This document shows positions 16,017-24,338 of a stretch of 34,855 nt of DNA, in pieces (the first letter of the stretch is position 1; every line of letters begins with the position of its first letter). Source of the DNA: Mycobacterium sp. E2733. GTDB lineage: Bacteria; Actinomycetota; Actinomycetes; Mycobacteriales; Mycobacteriaceae. Below the pieces are notes generated by a model. The model saw nothing but the letters and a program-made list of their open reading frames with translations, had not been told where the DNA came from and did not search any database. The DNA lies in contig NZ_LZJZ01000094.1 of NCBI RefSeq assembly GCF_001667585.1, positions 1 to 34,855 of the forward strand, written 5' to 3'. The position numbers and the translations under genes were made by a program.

Positions 16017-16775
16017 ATGAGCGGACCGCAGGGACCGGAACAGCAGTGGCAACCGCCCGGCCAAGGTGGCGATAGCTCCTCCGAACCGACCCAGGTCGGT
16101 TCTCCCTGGCAGCAGCAGCCGGGCCAGGAGGCGACGTGGCAGGCCCCGGCGTACACGCCGCCCGCCGAGTACCCGCAGTACCAGCAGCCGACCGAACAGG
16201 CGTACCCGCAGCAATATCCGCAGCAGCCCGGCTATCAGCAGCCCGGGCAGTACGCGCAGCCTGGCCAGTACGCGCAGCCGGGGCAGTACGGGCAGCCCGG
16301 CCAGTATGGCCAGCCGGGGCAGTACGGGCAGCCCGGGCAGTATGGCCAGCCCGGGCAATATGGTCAGCCGGGGCAGTACGGTCAGCCGGGGCAGTACCCG
16401 CAGCAGTACCCGCTGTACGACCAGCAGCCGGCCAAGAAGCGGTCGGTCGGCCTGATCGCCGGCGTGGGTGGGGTGATCGCCTTCCTGCTCATCGCGGTCG
16501 TGCTGATACTCGGCTTCTGGCAGCCCGGGTTCTTCGTCACCACCAAGCTGGACGTCAATAAGGCGCAGACGGGTGTCCAGCAAGTCCTGTCCGACGAGAC
16601 CAACGGCTACGGGGCCAAGAACGTCCAAAACGTCAAGTGCAACCACGGCCAGAACCCCACCGTCAAGAAGGGCGCCACGTTCGACTGCGACGTCAGCATC
16701 GATGGCGCCCCCAAGCACGTGACGGTGACCTTCCAGGACAACAAGGGCACCTACGAGGTCGGCCGCCCGCAGTAG
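16017..16775 (+). CDS. Single-pass membrane protein with PGQY repeats and a DUF4333-type domain (Rv2091c-like)
   Basis: This 252-residue protein has three parts. Residues 1-140 are a Gln/Pro/Tyr/Gly-rich cytoplasmic region that becomes a tandem hexapeptide array, PGQYAQ or PGQYGQ, around residues 75-130. Residues about 145-170 (GLIAGVGGVIAFLLIAVVLI) form the only membrane helix. The C-terminal part, from TKLDVNKAQTGVQQVLSDE to the end, is extracytoplasmic. It resembles the DUF4333 family, with two cysteines in VKCNHGQNPTVKKGATFDC that could form a disulphide. The start has a GAGGAGAG ribosome-binding site at 16006-16013. It is the positional match of Rv2091c. Its function is unknown; the low-complexity array suggests self-association. 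The repeat DNA is prone to copy-number change. Confidence 0.88.
   Translation: MSGPQGPEQQWQPPGQGGDSSSEPTQVGSPWQQQPGQEATWQAPAYTPPAEYPQYQQPTEQAYPQQYPQQPGYQQPGQYAQPGQYAQPGQYGQPGQYGQPGQYGQPGQYGQPGQYGQPGQYGQPGQYPQQYPLYDQQPAKKRSVGLIAGVGGVIAFLLIAVVLILGFWQPGFFVTTKLDVNKAQTGVQQVLSDETNGYGAKNVQNVKCNHGQNPTVKKGATFDCDVSIDGAPKHVTVTFQDNKGTYEVGRPQ
16239..16397 (+). repeat. 18-bp coding tandem repeat (PGQYGQ array)
   Basis: About nine consecutive copies of an 18-bp unit encode PGQY(A/G)Q within the membrane protein gene. The units differ at third codon positions and in the Ala/Gly codon, so the array is not a very recent expansion. Edges are approximate. Confidence 0.8.
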
Positions 16776-16778
16776 CCG

Positions 16779-17735
16779 CTACGCCGGCAGCGCGTCGAGC
16801 GCTTTTTGCAACCGGGCTATCGAGGACCCGACGCCCAGTTTGGTCGCCAGCTTCGCGGTGCGTTGCGGGTCGTCGGCCGCCAGCGGTAGCGCGTCGGTCG
16901 GCGTCGACAGGCTGACGGGCGCGTCGGTGGCCACCCGCACCACCTGACCGGCGGCCTCGATGTAGTCGGCAGCGCCCAGCAGTTTCGAGCGCAAACCCTT
17001 GGCCATCTTCGATTTCGGGTCGTTGGCGGCCGCCAGGATCCGTTCCAGCGACCCGTGCTGAGCCAGCAGGGCCGCCGCGGTCTTCTCGCCGACACCCGGC
17101 ACCCCCGGCAGGCCGTCGGACGGATCGCCGCGCATCAGCGCGAACTCCGCGTAGGCCGCCCCGGCCCGGTGCACCGGCACGCCATAGTGTTCGGCGACCT
17201 CAGTCGGTCCGAACAGGGTGGCTTTGGTCAGCCCGCGACCGAGGTAGAGCACCCGCACCGGGACCGGATCGTCGGACACCACCTGCAACAGATCGCGGTC
17301 GCCGCTGACTACCACCACCGGGTCACGGCGTTCGCGGGCGGCCAGCGTGCCGAGCACGTCGTCGGCCTCGAAACCTTCGGCGCCCGCGGTCGGGATTCCG
17401 AAGGCATCTAACAGCTCCATGATCATGTCGATCTGCGGTGTCAGGTCGTCCGGGACCTCCTCGACGTCGGGCTCGCCCTCGGGCTCTGGCACCGCGACGC
17501 GATGCGCCTTGTACGACGGGACGAGGTCCACCCGGAACTGCGGTCGCCAATCCAGGTCCAGGCACACCACCAGCCGGCTGGGGCGTTGCTGGTTGATCAC
17601 CACGGCCATCGAGTCGATGAATCCGCGCACGGCGTTGACGGGCCGGCCGTCGGGGGAGGTGATCGAGGACGGCACCCCGAAATACGATCGGAACCACATG
17701 CTGGCCCCGTCGAGCAGCAATAGCGGCGCAGGCAT
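16779..17735 (-). CDS. 5'-3' exonuclease of the DNA polymerase I type (Rv2090-like)
   Basis: This is a stand-alone FEN/PolA-type 5' nuclease of 318 residues, expected to remove 5' flaps or RNA primers. It starts MPAPLLLLDGASMWFRSYFG, with the first metal-binding aspartate at residue 9. It continues through VCLDLDWRPQFRVDLVPSYK, AEGFEADDVLGTLAARE and VVSGDRDLLQVV, which carry the other acidic metal ligands. The helix-hairpin-helix region is GDPSDGLPGVPGVGEKTAAA. The start ATG has GCAGGA 7 nt upstream. The M. tuberculosis annotation is longer, but this ORF covers the whole nuclease domain. The gene converges on the DUF4333 gene with only 3 bp between stop codons and diverges from pepE. Confidence 0.93.
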   Translation of the reverse strand: MPAPLLLLDGASMWFRSYFGVPSSITSPDGRPVNAVRGFIDSMAVVINQQRPSRLVVCLDLDWRPQFRVDLVPSYKAHRVAVPEPEGEPDVEEVPDDLTPQIDMIMELLDAFGIPTAGAEGFEADDVLGTLAARERRDPVVVVSGDRDLLQVVSDDPVPVRVLYLGRGLTKATLFGPTEVAEHYGVPVHRAGAAYAEFALMRGDPSDGLPGVPGVGEKTAAALLAQHGSLERILAAANDPKSKMAKGLRSKLLGAADYIEAAGQVVRVATDAPVSLSTPTDALPLAADDPQRTAKLATKLGVGSSIARLQKALDALPA

Positions 17736-17769
17736 GCGGCTATCCTGCCAGCGTCCTGGCGGCCGCGGT

Positions 17770-17775
17770 TAGCCT
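17770..17775 (+). promoter_or_regulatory. First of two identical -10 hexamers before pepE
   Basis: TAGCCT, inside TTAGCCTGGC, stands 7 nt before an in-frame ATG at 17783. That ATG would add 19 residues to PepE. Confidence 0.4.
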
Positions 17776-17826
17776 GGCGACGATGCGGCCGCAAGGCGGG
17801 GGAGGAGGCGCCCGGCAATCGAGCAT

Positions 17827-17832
17827 TAGCCT
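17827..17832 (+). promoter_or_regulatory. Second -10 hexamer of pepE (leaderless start)
   Basis: TAGCCT, again inside TTAGCCTGGC, stands 7 nt before ATG 17840, the start that matches the family N-terminus. Confidence 0.55.
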
Positions 17833-17839
17833 GGCTGCC

Positions 17840-18967
17840 ATGGATTCTCATCGGTTCGACGCCGAGGTGTATGCCCACCGGCTGGCGGCGGCCGCCGCCG
17901 CGACCGCCGGCGCGGGGTTGTCCGGGCTGGTGATAACCCCCGGGTACGACTTGCGCTACCTCGTTGGGTCGCGCGCTCAAACCCTTGAGCGGTTTACCGC
18001 GCTGTTGTTGCCGGCGTCCGGCGACCCGACGGTGGTCGTCCCGCGGCTCGAGCTGGCCTCGCTCAAGGGGTCGGCCATTGCGGAATTGGGGCTGGCGGTG
18101 CGGGATTGGGTCGACGGTGACGATCCTTACCAATTGGTCGGGGCGGCGTTCGGTGGTGGTCCCGCGGCAACCGCCGTCACCGATTCCATGCCGGCGCTGC
18201 ACCTGCTGCCGCTGGCCGGTGTGCTTGGCGTGCTGCCAATCCTCGCCACCGACGTGATGCGTACGCTGCGGATGGTCAAGGAAAAATGCGAGATCAACGC
18301 CCTGCGCAAAGCCGGTGCTGCCATCGACCGGGTGCATGCCCGGGTGCCCGAGTTTCTGGTGCCCGGCCGGACCGAGGCCGACGTGGCCGGCGACATCGCG
18401 GAAGCGATTGTGGCCGAGGGGCATTCAGAGGTGGCGTTCATCATCGTCGGCTCCGGGCCGCATAGCGCCGACCCCCACCACGGCTATTCGGATCGCGAAC
18501 TGCAAGTCGGTGACATCGTCGTCGTCGACATCGGCGGCGCCTACGAGCCCGGCTACCACTCGGACTCGACCCGCACCTACAGCATCGGTGAGCCGGATCC
18601 CGAAGTGGCGCAGCGGTATTCGGTGCTGCAGCGGGCGCAGCGCGCGGCCGTCGATGCAGTCCGTCCCGGCGTGACGGCCGAGCAGGTCGACGCCGCCGCC
18701 CGCGACGTGCTGGCCGACGCCGGGCTTGCGGAGGCTTTCGTGCACCGCACCGGGCACGGTATCGGGCTGTCGGTACACGAGGAGCCCTACATAGTCGCGG
18801 GCAATGGCATGCCGCTGGCCGCGGGCATGGCCTTCTCGATCGAGCCGGGCATCTACTTCCCGGGGCGGTGGGGCGCCCGAATCGAGGACATCGTCGTCGT
18901 GACCGAAGACGGCGTCGCGGCCGTAAACAATCGGCCGCACGACCTGATCGTGGTGCCCGCGTCCTAG
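17840..18967 (+). CDS. pepE: PepE, Xaa-Pro dipeptidase-like metallopeptidase
   Basis: PepE is a cytoplasmic M24-family peptidase expected to act on peptides with proline in the second position. The 375-residue product has the same length as the M. tuberculosis enzyme. Residues about 1-140 form the creatinase-like N-terminal domain. The pita-bread catalytic domain follows with all five metal ligands visible: Asp in VVVDIGGAY, Asp in HSDSTRTYS, His in HRTGHGIGLSVHEEPY, Glu in FSIEPGIYF and Glu in GARIEDIVVV. ATG 17840 gives the expected N-terminus; an in-frame ATG at 17783 with its own -10 hexamer could give a form 19 residues longer. The gene diverges from the exonuclease gene. Confidence 0.95.
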   Translation: MDSHRFDAEVYAHRLAAAAAATAGAGLSGLVITPGYDLRYLVGSRAQTLERFTALLLPASGDPTVVVPRLELASLKGSAIAELGLAVRDWVDGDDPYQLVGAAFGGGPAATAVTDSMPALHLLPLAGVLGVLPILATDVMRTLRMVKEKCEINALRKAGAAIDRVHARVPEFLVPGRTEADVAGDIAEAIVAEGHSEVAFIIVGSGPHSADPHHGYSDRELQVGDIVVVDIGGAYEPGYHSDSTRTYSIGEPDPEVAQRYSVLQRAQRAAVDAVRPGVTAEQVDAAARDVLADAGLAEAFVHRTGHGIGLSVHEEPYIVAGNGMPLAAGMAFSIEPGIYFPGRWGARIEDIVVVTEDGVAAVNNRPHDLIVVPAS

Positions 18968-18988
18968 CAACCGGGGCTCCTTGGCGCG

Positions 18989-18994
18989 TACGTT
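18989..18994 (+). promoter_or_regulatory. -10 hexamer of the alpha/beta-hydrolase gene
   Basis: TACGTT ends 7 nt before ATG 19002, which predicts a leaderless mRNA. It supports this ATG over the TTG at 18981. Confidence 0.5.
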
Positions 18995-19001
18995 TGGCTT
19001 G

Positions 19002-21257
19002 ATGTCACTTCTGGATTTGACTCTCCTTCCGATTCGCATCGCACGCCACATCGCCGACACGCTGGTGCATCCCGCCGCAACGGCGCCCGCACCAGCTGCT
19101 GAGCTCGTCGTAGTCGAAGGGATGCCCGAGGGGGCGCCGCCGGCGGCGCTGCGCCCAGAGCCGCAGCTTCCGGTGCCGTCGGGATGGCCATTCGGCGAGG
19201 AGTTTCCGCGCACCTGCGGTGCCGGCCGCATGGCCGGCGGTGCGCTGTTCTGGACCGATTTCATCTATGACGACCACGGCGCGACGGGCCTGCCCATCGG
19301 CGACCTGAAAATCCAGGCGCCGCCACGCGGCACCTACATCTATCCCGACGGGCCCGCGGCCCGCAACGGCGCCGACATCTTCCGTGTCGCGATCGGGCTG
19401 ACCGCGACCCATACGTGGTGGCGGGTCGACTGGAACACGTTGCTGGGCGCGTCGGTCCCGATCGCGCTGTTCACCTTCGACACCGGCCCGGGCCGGACCG
19501 GGCCGGAGCACTGGCCCGCCGGGGCGGGCGTGCGCTCGGCCGGCATCGACATGGCCCTGCGGGTGTCGGGCAGTGGCGCCGCGCTGATCGACCTGACCAC
19601 CCAGGCGACGACACCCGTACAGCACAGCGTCGACATGGCATCGCGAACGTTTCTGGCGCAGGTGCCGCGCACCCTGCTGGAGCCGACCGGCAGTTGGACG
19701 GTGCGGCTGGCAGCGGGGCTGGCCAACGCGGCAGGTGACGGATTCGCCGACGTGCCCGCCGAGCATGGCGCGCTGCCCGGGCAACCCAACGTGTACAACG
19801 TGGCGTTTCGCACCCATGACCAAGAGCTCCCGCGCCTGAACTTCTGGTCGGACGCGGCCCAGGCCGCGGCCTTGACCAGCGGTGACGTGTCCGAGTTTGC
19901 GTTGAGCGTCCCCTGGGACGAGCTGGCGGCGCGCGAAACCACCCCCGAGCCGGTGATCACCGGCCCGTCGACGCGGTGGTATGTGTCCTCGATCGAGCTG
20001 GGACAAGGCGTCGCCTCCGACAACATTTTGAGCACCAAGCCACAGTTCCTCGGTCGGGTTCAGCCCTATTCCGTGTGCCTGCCGTCGACGTACGCCCCGG
20101 GCCGGAAGCTGCCTTTGACATTACTGCTGCATTCGCTTGCGTTGGGGCAGAGCCAGTTTGCCGCGATCGACCCGCGCCTGCTGCACGAGGTGTGCGAGAC
20201 ACGCGGCTCAGTGGTGATCACACCGCTGGCCCGCGGCCCGTCCACCTGGTACTTCGACACCGGTGAGCTCGACGTCTGGGAGGTGTGGGCGCGCGTTGCC
20301 GAACAGCTGGGCACCGACCCCAACCGCACGGTGATCTCGGGTTATTCGATGGGCGGTTATGCGGCGTACAAACTCGGATTGAGTTATCCGGAGGTATTTT
20401 CGCAGGCGGTCGTGCTGGCCGGCCCGCCGACGTGCGGGGTGCGGCTGGTTCACGACGTCGACATTCCGGCCGACCTCGACCCGAACTCACCGTGCGCCCG
20501 TGAGGGCGACACCTGGAAGCTGTTGGTGAACGCTCGCTGGCTGCCCTACGTCATCGCCCACGGCGGCGCCGACGAGCTCGTCCCGTTCCCGTCCGCCTTC
20601 GAGCAGTCGCTCGAACTCGACCGGCTCGGCTACCGTCATCGGTTCACCGTCTACCCGGCCGAGGATCACATCGTCTTTGTGCTGCAGGACAAGTTCGAAG
20701 ACGCGGTTGCCCACATGGGAACCGGCCTGCGACAAGCTGATCCGGGGCACATCACGTTCGTGTGGCATCCGCAACTGGTGCGCGACGACCTGGGTATCGG
20801 GCCGCATCAGGTGTGGTGGCTGTCGGGCCTGACCGCGGACCCCGCTGTGACCGCGCGGCGCGGGGCCGTTGCCGAAGTAGACGCGCGTTCGTACGCGCGC
20901 CCTGACCCGACGCACACCCTGCGGCGCCGTCGCGGCTTCATTTGGGACTTCAACCCCACCCCGGGTGTGTACTGCGAATTGGATTGGCGCGTAGGCGCGC
21001 CTGTACACCCGCTGCCGTATCTCACACTGCGACTCGTCGGCGTCGCAGGGATCACGGTGGATGTCAAGCGCGCCGGACTTGCCGCGTTACCGGAGTCGAC
21101 GATCACTGTGGCCAACGATTCCACTGCGCGGATCACGCTCACTGGCCTGCCTGCCGGCGCCGTCGTGCAACTCGACGGTCAGCCGGCCGAACCGACTATG
21201 ACAATGTCGGCAGGTCGGCACCGCATCGCGTTGGCCGTGCGGGCTGTTGATGAATGA
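19002..21257 (+). CDS. Large alpha/beta-hydrolase (esterase/peptidase-like) with N-terminal beta-rich module
   Basis: This 751-residue protein has no counterpart that I recall at this place in M. tuberculosis. Residues about 60-230 form a beta-rich module with FWTDFIYDDHGATG and GTYIYPDGPAARNGADIFRV; this resembles the glucodextranase-type/DOMON-like binding modules, a tentative match. Residues about 365-590 form an alpha/beta-hydrolase fold with nucleophile elbow GYSMGGY. The apparent triad is S449, D524 (HGGADELVPF) and H556 (YPAEDHIVF). The C-terminal part (about 600-751) is again beta-rich. No clear signal peptide is present, although the N-terminus MSLLDLTLLPIRIARHIAD is mildly hydrophobic. 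The substrate is unknown; polysaccharide ester or peptide cleavage are both possible. The start is ATG 19002. It may be part of the accessory insert that also holds the toxin gene. Confidence 0.85.
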   Translation: MSLLDLTLLPIRIARHIADTLVHPAATAPAPAAELVVVEGMPEGAPPAALRPEPQLPVPSGWPFGEEFPRTCGAGRMAGGALFWTDFIYDDHGATGLPIGDLKIQAPPRGTYIYPDGPAARNGADIFRVAIGLTATHTWWRVDWNTLLGASVPIALFTFDTGPGRTGPEHWPAGAGVRSAGIDMALRVSGSGAALIDLTTQATTPVQHSVDMASRTFLAQVPRTLLEPTGSWTVRLAAGLANAAGDGFADVPAEHGALPGQPNVYNVAFRTHDQELPRLNFWSDAAQAAALTSGDVSEFALSVPWDELAARETTPEPVITGPSTRWYVSSIELGQGVASDNILSTKPQFLGRVQPYSVCLPSTYAPGRKLPLTLLLHSLALGQSQFAAIDPRLLHEVCETRGSVVITPLARGPSTWYFDTGELDVWEVWARVAEQLGTDPNRTVISGYSMGGYAAYKLGLSYPEVFSQAVVLAGPPTCGVRLVHDVDIPADLDPNSPCAREGDTWKLLVNARWLPYVIAHGGADELVPFPSAFEQSLELDRLGYRHRFTVYPAEDHIVFVLQDKFEDAVAHMGTGLRQADPGHITFVWHPQLVRDDLGIGPHQVWWLSGLTADPAVTARRGAVAEVDARSYARPDPTHTLRRRRGFIWDFNPTPGVYCELDWRVGAPVHPLPYLTLRLVGVAGITVDVKRAGLAALPESTITVANDSTARITLTGLPAGAVVQLDGQPAEPTMTMSAGRHRIALAVRAVDE

Positions 21258-21345
21258 GTTGTAGCTGCTAGTGGCCGCGGCTAGCTTGGCATAGCCATCA
21301 TTGGGTGAATAGCGTGCGCGCGGGGTCTCGACAACAATTTCGCGC

Positions 21346-24294
21346 GTGGCTCCATTGGCGGTCGATCCCGAGACGATGTTCGCCGCGGGCAGCGCGGTGC
21401 AGGCCGCCGGCGATGGGTTGGCCGCAAATCTGGTGGTGCTGACGGCCGGTTTCGCGGCCAACACGGGCCATGACCTGGCCGGTGAGGTGTTCGGCCTTGG
21501 CTACCAGGATGCGGCCGGATCGCTGCTGAATGCCGCAGCAGCGGCGGTCAACGCTTGCAGGCACTGCGGGGCTCTTATCCGGCAGGGCGCGGCCAACTAC
21601 TCGAACGCCGAGGCGGCATCGACGCTGGGGGGCGGTGGCGGCGTGTTGCCGGCGCCGGCCGAGCCGGTCAAAATGACAGCCCCCGGTCCGCCCGGGACCT
21701 TGGGCCCGGGACCGCCGCCGCCGGCGCTTTGGGAAGTGGTGCAATCCTTCGTCGACGGTGTCTGGCCAGACGGCGACGTGGCGGGACTGCATGCGGCGGC
21801 AGCCCGGTGGCGCGGCTTCGGTGCTGCGGCGAGCGGGATGCGCGATGCTGTCGACGCTTCGAAATCGCTATTCGACGGTCAGCACATTCCTGAGGGCTGC
21901 AAGATCGATGAGGCTCTGTCCCAGATCGGTGATTGTTTGGGAAAGATGGGCGACCAGTGCGAGAGCCTGGCCAACAAGGTAGACGGCTTCGCCAACGAGG
22001 TGGATCAGGCCCAGCACCATATCCGGGATCTGTTGCACCGGTTGGGATCGCTGGCCAATCCCGTCCATGACGTGATGTTGATTATCGAAGGTGACGCGAT
22101 CGACGAAGTCCTGAAGATCGCCCAGGACATCAATGCCGTGCTGCACCAATTGGGCCGCGAAGCCCGGGCGTTCGAGCAGGGAATCAAAATCGTGATGCAG
22201 GTCGGCGACGGCCTGGTCGTCAAAGCCGAGAAGTTTGTCCGCGGCGAGCTCGTTCAATACTTGGGCGAGCAGGTGGGAAACCCGGTCGCGACCGTGTTCG
22301 ACACCTGGATGAATACGAACGAGGGTGTCCTCAAGGGCGCTGTGGGCATGGTGGAAGGCCTGGGGGACCTCAGCCCGCAGTGGTTTCTCGTCGATCCTCA
22401 GGGTGCGGCGGCCACGTGGTCCAGCTTGGGCAAGACCATGTGGAAGGGGAGTCTGGTCAACTCCCTCCTGAACCCCGATGAGGCTGCAAACACCAACCTG
22501 CAAATGCTCAAATCGCTGCTGCACGTTGATGATTGGCGGAGGGACCGCCCCGGGTTGGGATTCGGTGAAAACCTTTTCGACGTCGCGACGCTGTTCGCTC
22601 CCGGCGCTGGAGAAGCGGGCGCGGCGGCAGACGGTGCTGGGGCCGCTGCACGTGGCGCCGAAGCGGCTAACGCGGCGGGGCGCGCCGGCGAGAGAGCGAC
22701 CGGTGGGCTGCGGGGGATTGCGACGGGCGCTCGTGGCGCGCTGACGGATATCACTAAGACTGGCGGCGACTTAGGCAAGAACCTCGAGGGCGTTACCGGC
22801 GACTTGCCCAAGATCGAAGCTCCGCCCGCTGGTGGTACTCCGGTGGGTCTGCCACCCGATAAGCCGCTCGACGCGCCCGTGGAGGCGACGCCACACCCGC
22901 GCGACGCTGCTCCGGGTGCGCCGCACGATCCAACCGCCTCGCCTGGCCCAACGCTTCGGGACGCTCCCGTACCAGGGGCTGGTCCGCACGATCCGGGGGC
23001 CGTGCACTCCGAGGTTCCGAAGGCTCCGACTGGTAGCAGTGGTCCTCACGAGCCCCCGGCGACGCTCACAGAGACTCCGGCTGCCTCAGGTCCGGGTGAA
23101 CCTGAGGCGGTGCCCGAACAGTCGGCGCACGCCACCGGTTCCATGAGCGGTCCGGATGATCCGGTGTCCGCGCACGCAGAGACCCCGGCCGATCCGGCGG
23201 GTGCGGCCCCGCAGGAGCACGTTTCGGCCCCGGTAGGGGCGCAGCATGAGCCAGCCTCGGGGAGTGGTCTCCGCGAGCCAGCGTCCGTGCCGCCAGCTGC
23301 TCCACATGACCCCGCGTCGGTGCCTACGAAGCATCCGCATGGGCCAGCCTCACACCCGCTAGCGGGTCCACATGAGCCAGCGCCGGGAATCGGTTCGCGC
23401 GATCCAGCGCGGCTACCGATGGATGGGGCACATGAACCGGTTTCAGCTCCCGCTACCGGCACGCCTGTCGCTTCGGTGGGCGCTGCGGTGGGTGAGAAGA
23501 CGCCGTCGACTATTCCCCAACTGGCTGAACATGCTCCGCCGCGTGGGCTGGAACGGCCGGGCCGCCCGCCAGTTGAGCCGGTGCCCCTCGTCGCGCACTC
23601 ACCGCAAGCCGCGTCGGCGGTCAAGGCTGCGCCACGCGCGCCCGGGCCAGCAGGTCGCGAGACTGAATTGCCAACATCCGCGGGCGGCCCGCGAGGGCCC
23701 GGGGAAGATGGTCAGGCCGGCGGTCGGTCAAGCCCCCCGCTCAATGAGAACGCCCAACGGCCCGGCGAAAATGGTTCGCCGGGCGGCAACCATCCCACCC
23801 CGGGCGACGACCCCTACCCTGGACACCCCGGTGATGATTTGGACGCAGATGATTTAGGGGCACTCGCCGACTACACTGGGCCGGGCTACCAAGACCTGAA
23901 TAGCGCGTTAAGGAGCGGTTTAGTGGACGCGTCTCAACAGGTTCGCGTGCAGGCACTAAAAAATGCGTTGGCCAAGCTGCCTCCTTATCAAGGTCCAGTA
24001 ATTCGAGGGACAAATCTGCCGCCCGAAGTGCTTGATCGCTATCGGCCCGGCGAAGTTATTACAGAGGACGCTTTCCTAAGCACTTCAACGGATACAGGTG
24101 TGGCACGCTCGCCATCGTTCGTAGGGAATGTGGAGTTCAGAATTCTTTCCAAAACAGGACGAGACATCTCGCCATTCTCAGTATTTCCTGGTGAACGAGA
24201 AGTTCTGTTTACTGCTGGAACCAAATTCTACGTCGTCAGTAAGGTGTTTGATCCTCTGACAGGACGAACAGTCATTCGAATGGTTGAACGCTAG
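21346..24294 (+). CDS. CpnT-like exported channel/toxin protein with C-terminal ADP-ribosyltransferase domain
   Basis: This 982-residue polymorphic toxin is probably exported by a type VII (ESX) system. It begins MAPLAVDP, as M. tuberculosis CpnT does. Residues 1 to about 430 share CpnT features: an Ala-rich helical start, VWPDGDVAGLHAAAARWRGF, long amphipathic helices, and LGFGENLFDVATLFAPG. Residues about 450-830 are a Pro/Ala/His-rich linker with repeated HEPAS- or PHDP-like motifs. Residues about 834-982 are an ADP-ribosyltransferase exotoxin-type domain: YTGPGYQDLNSALR (from Y843), R887 in VIRGTNL, STS at 912-914, and E950-x-E952 in FPGEREVLF. All catalytic motifs of the R-S-E class are present, so it is probably active. 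CpnT proper carries a TNT NAD glycohydrolase here instead. The domain's coding DNA is poor in G+C. The start is GTG without a Shine-Dalgarno sequence. Confidence 0.9.
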   Translation: MAPLAVDPETMFAAGSAVQAAGDGLAANLVVLTAGFAANTGHDLAGEVFGLGYQDAAGSLLNAAAAAVNACRHCGALIRQGAANYSNAEAASTLGGGGGVLPAPAEPVKMTAPGPPGTLGPGPPPPALWEVVQSFVDGVWPDGDVAGLHAAAARWRGFGAAASGMRDAVDASKSLFDGQHIPEGCKIDEALSQIGDCLGKMGDQCESLANKVDGFANEVDQAQHHIRDLLHRLGSLANPVHDVMLIIEGDAIDEVLKIAQDINAVLHQLGREARAFEQGIKIVMQVGDGLVVKAEKFVRGELVQYLGEQVGNPVATVFDTWMNTNEGVLKGAVGMVEGLGDLSPQWFLVDPQGAAATWSSLGKTMWKGSLVNSLLNPDEAANTNLQMLKSLLHVDDWRRDRPGLGFGENLFDVATLFAPGAGEAGAAADGAGAAARGAEAANAAGRAGERATGGLRGIATGARGALTDITKTGGDLGKNLEGVTGDLPKIEAPPAGGTPVGLPPDKPLDAPVEATPHPRDAAPGAPHDPTASPGPTLRDAPVPGAGPHDPGAVHSEVPKAPTGSSGPHEPPATLTETPAASGPGEPEAVPEQSAHATGSMSGPDDPVSAHAETPADPAGAAPQEHVSAPVGAQHEPASGSGLREPASVPPAAPHDPASVPTKHPHGPASHPLAGPHEPAPGIGSRDPARLPMDGAHEPVSAPATGTPVASVGAAVGEKTPSTIPQLAEHAPPRGLERPGRPPVEPVPLVAHSPQAASAVKAAPRAPGPAGRETELPTSAGGPRGPGEDGQAGGRSSPPLNENAQRPGENGSPGGNHPTPGDDPYPGHPGDDLDADDLGALADYTGPGYQDLNSALRSGLVDASQQVRVQALKNALAKLPPYQGPVIRGTNLPPEVLDRYRPGEVITEDAFLSTSTDTGVARSPSFVGNVEFRILSKTGRDISPFSVFPGEREVLFTAGTKFYVVSKVFDPLTGRTVIRMVER

Positions 24295-24326
24295 GTTTGG
24301 AAGTGTCAAATCGAAGCGATGACGAC

Positions 24327-24332
24327 AGGAGG
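24327..24332 (+). promoter_or_regulatory. Ribosome-binding site of the candidate immunity gene
   Basis: AGGAGG lies 6 nt before GTG 24339. It selects this GTG over the TTG at 24297 and gives the small gene strong translation of its own. Confidence 0.7.
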
Positions 24333-24338
24333 CCGGAA

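Noticed and set aside
23840..24294. TNT-type NAD glycohydrolase domain, as expected from the CpnT-like N-terminus
   Set aside because: The C-terminal sequence shows the R / STS / ExE pattern of ADP-ribosyltransferases and none of the TNT segments I recall from CpnT.
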